Assembly: GCF_003051105.1 (NCBI RefSeq)
Contig: NZ_QAOO01000010.1
Coordinates: 1 to 64,000, forward strand
Direction: 5' to 3'
DNA length: 64,000 nucleotides
Source of the DNA: Nitrosomonas nitrosa
GTDB lineage: Bacteria; Pseudomonadota; Gammaproteobacteria; Burkholderiales; Nitrosomonadaceae
In this document: positions 62,571 through 64,000 of the stretch, piece after piece
Numbering within the stretch: position 1 is the first letter of the stretch
How the letters are laid out: each line of letters begins with the position of its first letter
Notes under the pieces: generated by a model
What the model saw: the letters and a program-made list of their open reading frames with translations, nothing else
The model's database searches: none
Told to the model about the DNA's origin: nothing
Position numbers and translations under genes: made by a program

Positions 62571-63227
62571 ATGAAGTATTCTTTATCATTTTTGATTGCC
62601 ACAATAACATTGTTTAGCGCATTGTTCAGTAATCAGGCGTTTGCACGTTCCCTCTGGATTGAAGGTGATGTCCTCGATGGTTTGCATAGCAAGCTTTATT
62701 TTGGTGAGTATGGTGAAAATCAGCGCGAATCATCGCCAGGTGAACTGGATCATATCGTTTCTCCTTCTGTTTCAGTATTTGATACAGAGGGTGTTGAGAA
62801 AGAAGTGACAGCCGAAAAAAGCGGCAATCATTTCGTGATCCCTAGTGGAAGAACTGTTTTAGTACAAGCGCTCAATCAACCTGTTGAAGAAATAAAGCGT
62901 GACGGTAAGTCTATTTTTGTCAAACCCTATTTCTATGCACGCCTAGGCGCTGAGGGGAGCATGCCGTTAGATATCAAGCAGAATGGTAATAAATTGTCAC
63001 TCTACTTTAGAAACAAACCATTAGCCGATGCGAGTATTCGCATCATTGCGTCAAATGGTTGGGAAAGACGGCTACGTACCAATGAGAATGGAGAAGTTAC
63101 CTTTACACTTCCAGGTTTAGGCATTTATATCGTAGAAGCGGAATACGAAAATAATCAACCCGGCGAATTTGAGGGTAAAGCCTATACACGTGAAATTCAT
63201 ACGGCGACGCTAAGCATTTATCAATAA
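62571..63227 (+). CDS. DUF4198-like periplasmic protein
   Basis: 218 residues with a signal peptide (MKYSLSFLIATITLFSALFS, ending AFA). The mature part is beta-rich: RSLWIEGDVLDGLHSKLYFG, SVSVFDTEGVEKEV, FVKPYFYARLGAEG, then a second Ig-like domain (NKPLADASIRIIASNGWERRL, TNENGEVTFTLPGLGIYIVE). This matches DUF4198/NikK-type proteins tied to metal uptake, though no transporter genes are adjacent. AAGGAG precedes the ATG. The substrate is unknown. Confidence 0.75.
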   Translation: MKYSLSFLIATITLFSALFSNQAFARSLWIEGDVLDGLHSKLYFGEYGENQRESSPGELDHIVSPSVSVFDTEGVEKEVTAEKSGNHFVIPSGRTVLVQALNQPVEEIKRDGKSIFVKPYFYARLGAEGSMPLDIKQNGNKLSLYFRNKPLADASIRIIASNGWERRLRTNENGEVTFTLPGLGIYIVEAEYENNQPGEFEGKAYTREIHTATLSIYQ

Positions 63228-63355
63228 TAATGGCTGTTCGCTGACAACGGCGTACATCGCGTGTGTCGTCCCAGTCGAATGCCACTGGTTATTGAAGTAC
63301 GATGACAAGGGTTTGGAATATGGCGTTTTTATAGTTTAATCTTTTTCCATTACGC

Positions 63356-64000
63356 TCAATCCAATTGAAAAGTATAGAAAATATCAACGGCGTTATCTTC
63401 GCCGGCGCGCGTTACGACTGAAATATTGCTTGTCAGACTGTACGTGAGTTTTGTGATGCCTGTTGCTGTGGTCGTCAGTCCTCGTTCGTAACTCAGGTAA
63501 GCGCGTGAGGAAAGACGCTTCCCCACGGTGCCTATTTGACTGGTTAGTGGATCGCCGGTGCCTTGCTGGCGGATTGAAAATTCATCCACACCCAGTGCGC
63601 CACCGATTTGGTCCATAATCCCACCGCCTGATTGTCCACCGAGAATGGAACTTGCTGCTGTGAGCAACAGTGAAGTATCCATTCCACTGGCATCTGGTGC
63701 GCGACCGAGCACAATCCAGGATAATTTCTCGGCATCTGGAACGTCAGGCGTGGAGACCAACCTAATGATTGGGTTACGCACAGATCCTGTCACTTCCACG
63801 CCCGCTTTAACGGGTAAATTGTTGCGTACTGCCAGGACGTTGAGCCCTGGATCATCCAGCGGACCGTCGAAGCTGACAATGCCGCGCTGTACTTTCAAAC
63901 TTTGGCCATAGGCATTGAAAGACGTATCACGTGCAGTGATCGTGCCAACTGCATGCAATGCTTGCCCTGGTTGACTGCTTAAGTGCAATTGCCCCGCTAG
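63356..64000 (-). CDS. tamB: TamB translocation/assembly module, C-terminal part (cut by window edge)
   Basis: The last about 215 residues of a TamB/DUF490 protein; the frame stays open through the window end, so its start lies to the right. Signatures: ALHAVGTITARDTSFNAYGQ, LKVQRGIVSFDGPLDDPGLN, VTGSVRNPIIRLVSTPDVPD, EKLSWIVLGRAP, and a C-terminal barrel-like YLSYERGLTTTATGITKL. TamB links the inner membrane to the Omp85 protein TamA and helps move lipids and proteins to the outer membrane. Confidence 0.88.
   Translation of the reverse strand, partial: LAGQLHLSSQPGQALHAVGTITARDTSFNAYGQSLKVQRGIVSFDGPLDDPGLNVLAVRNNLPVKAGVEVTGSVRNPIIRLVSTPDVPDAEKLSWIVLGRAPDASGMDTSLLLTAASSILGGQSGGGIMDQIGGALGVDEFSIRQQGTGDPLTSQIGTVGKRLSSRAYLSYERGLTTTATGITKLTYSLTSNISVVTRAGEDNAVDIFYTFQLD

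Overview
The window looks like a chromosome segment of an ammonia-oxidising betaproteobacterium close to Nitrosomonas. Evidence: two copies of the His-rich small metal-binding protein SmbP, known from Nitrosomonas europaea; betaproteobacterial families (DUF1840, CNP1-like); and standard beta gene orders (ispB / rplU-rpmA-obgE-proB; ftsY-ftsE-ftsX-rpoH with a CIRCE site; dapC-dapD). There is no rRNA, CRISPR array, prophage or intact insertion sequence. The species call is an inference from gene content.

Left part (1-18 kb) is accessory and partly decayed. It holds a broken copy of an EAL-domain C-terminus, an outer-membrane DUF1207 protein, a REC-PAS-GGDEF-EAL c-di-GMP protein, and a minus-strand sugar operon: GH63 remnant, GH13 with a damaged active site, gluconokinase, SMP-30 lactonase, SDR glucose dehydrogenase. 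Next come a DUF692/DUF2063 (MNIO RiPP-type) pair and a stress cassette of tiny envelope proteins (two lipoproteins, GlsB/YeaQ, a coiled-coil protein, Lmo0937-like, DUF1840, hemolysin III). Three Crp/Fnr-type regulators flank this cassette. Six 16-bp palindromes of the form TGTNC-N6-GNACA occur only here, upstream of these small genes and of two of the regulators. I propose they are the operators of a local regulon.

Middle part (18-38 kb): galU sits with a 2979-residue cyclic beta-1,2-glucan synthase. Then follow a BON protein, a DevBCA-type exporter, a DUF6629 membrane protein, a DUF2845 protein, a BASS transporter, tandem smbP genes and two alpha/beta hydrolases. Two diverged 236/237-bp elements with 11-bp terminal inverted repeats look like a MITE family; one lies just upstream of the glucan synthase.

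38-45 kb is a polysaccharide block: FkbM methyltransferase, glycosyltransferase, flippase, and the exosortase-A-associated hydrolases 1 and 2, acyl carrier protein and GNAT protein. Exosortase itself is not in the window. 45-64 kb is housekeeping: tRNA-Pro, ispB, rplU, rpmA, obgE, proB, a Nudix hydrolase, NfeD with a slipin, CNP1-like, dapC, dapD, tRNA-Ser, rpoH, ftsX, ftsE, ftsY, alr, a parvulin-type isomerase, YciI, a DUF4198-like protein, and the C-terminus of TamB cut by the window edge.

How they fit together: glucose dehydrogenase, lactonase and gluconokinase form a short route from glucose to 6-phosphogluconate. GalU supplies UDP-glucose to the glucan synthase. The Crp-like proteins probably govern the small envelope-stress genes. 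The housekeeping half is intact, while the left third carries repeated signs of gene decay (EAL, GH63, GH13, ATPase-beta and Lmo0937 remnants).
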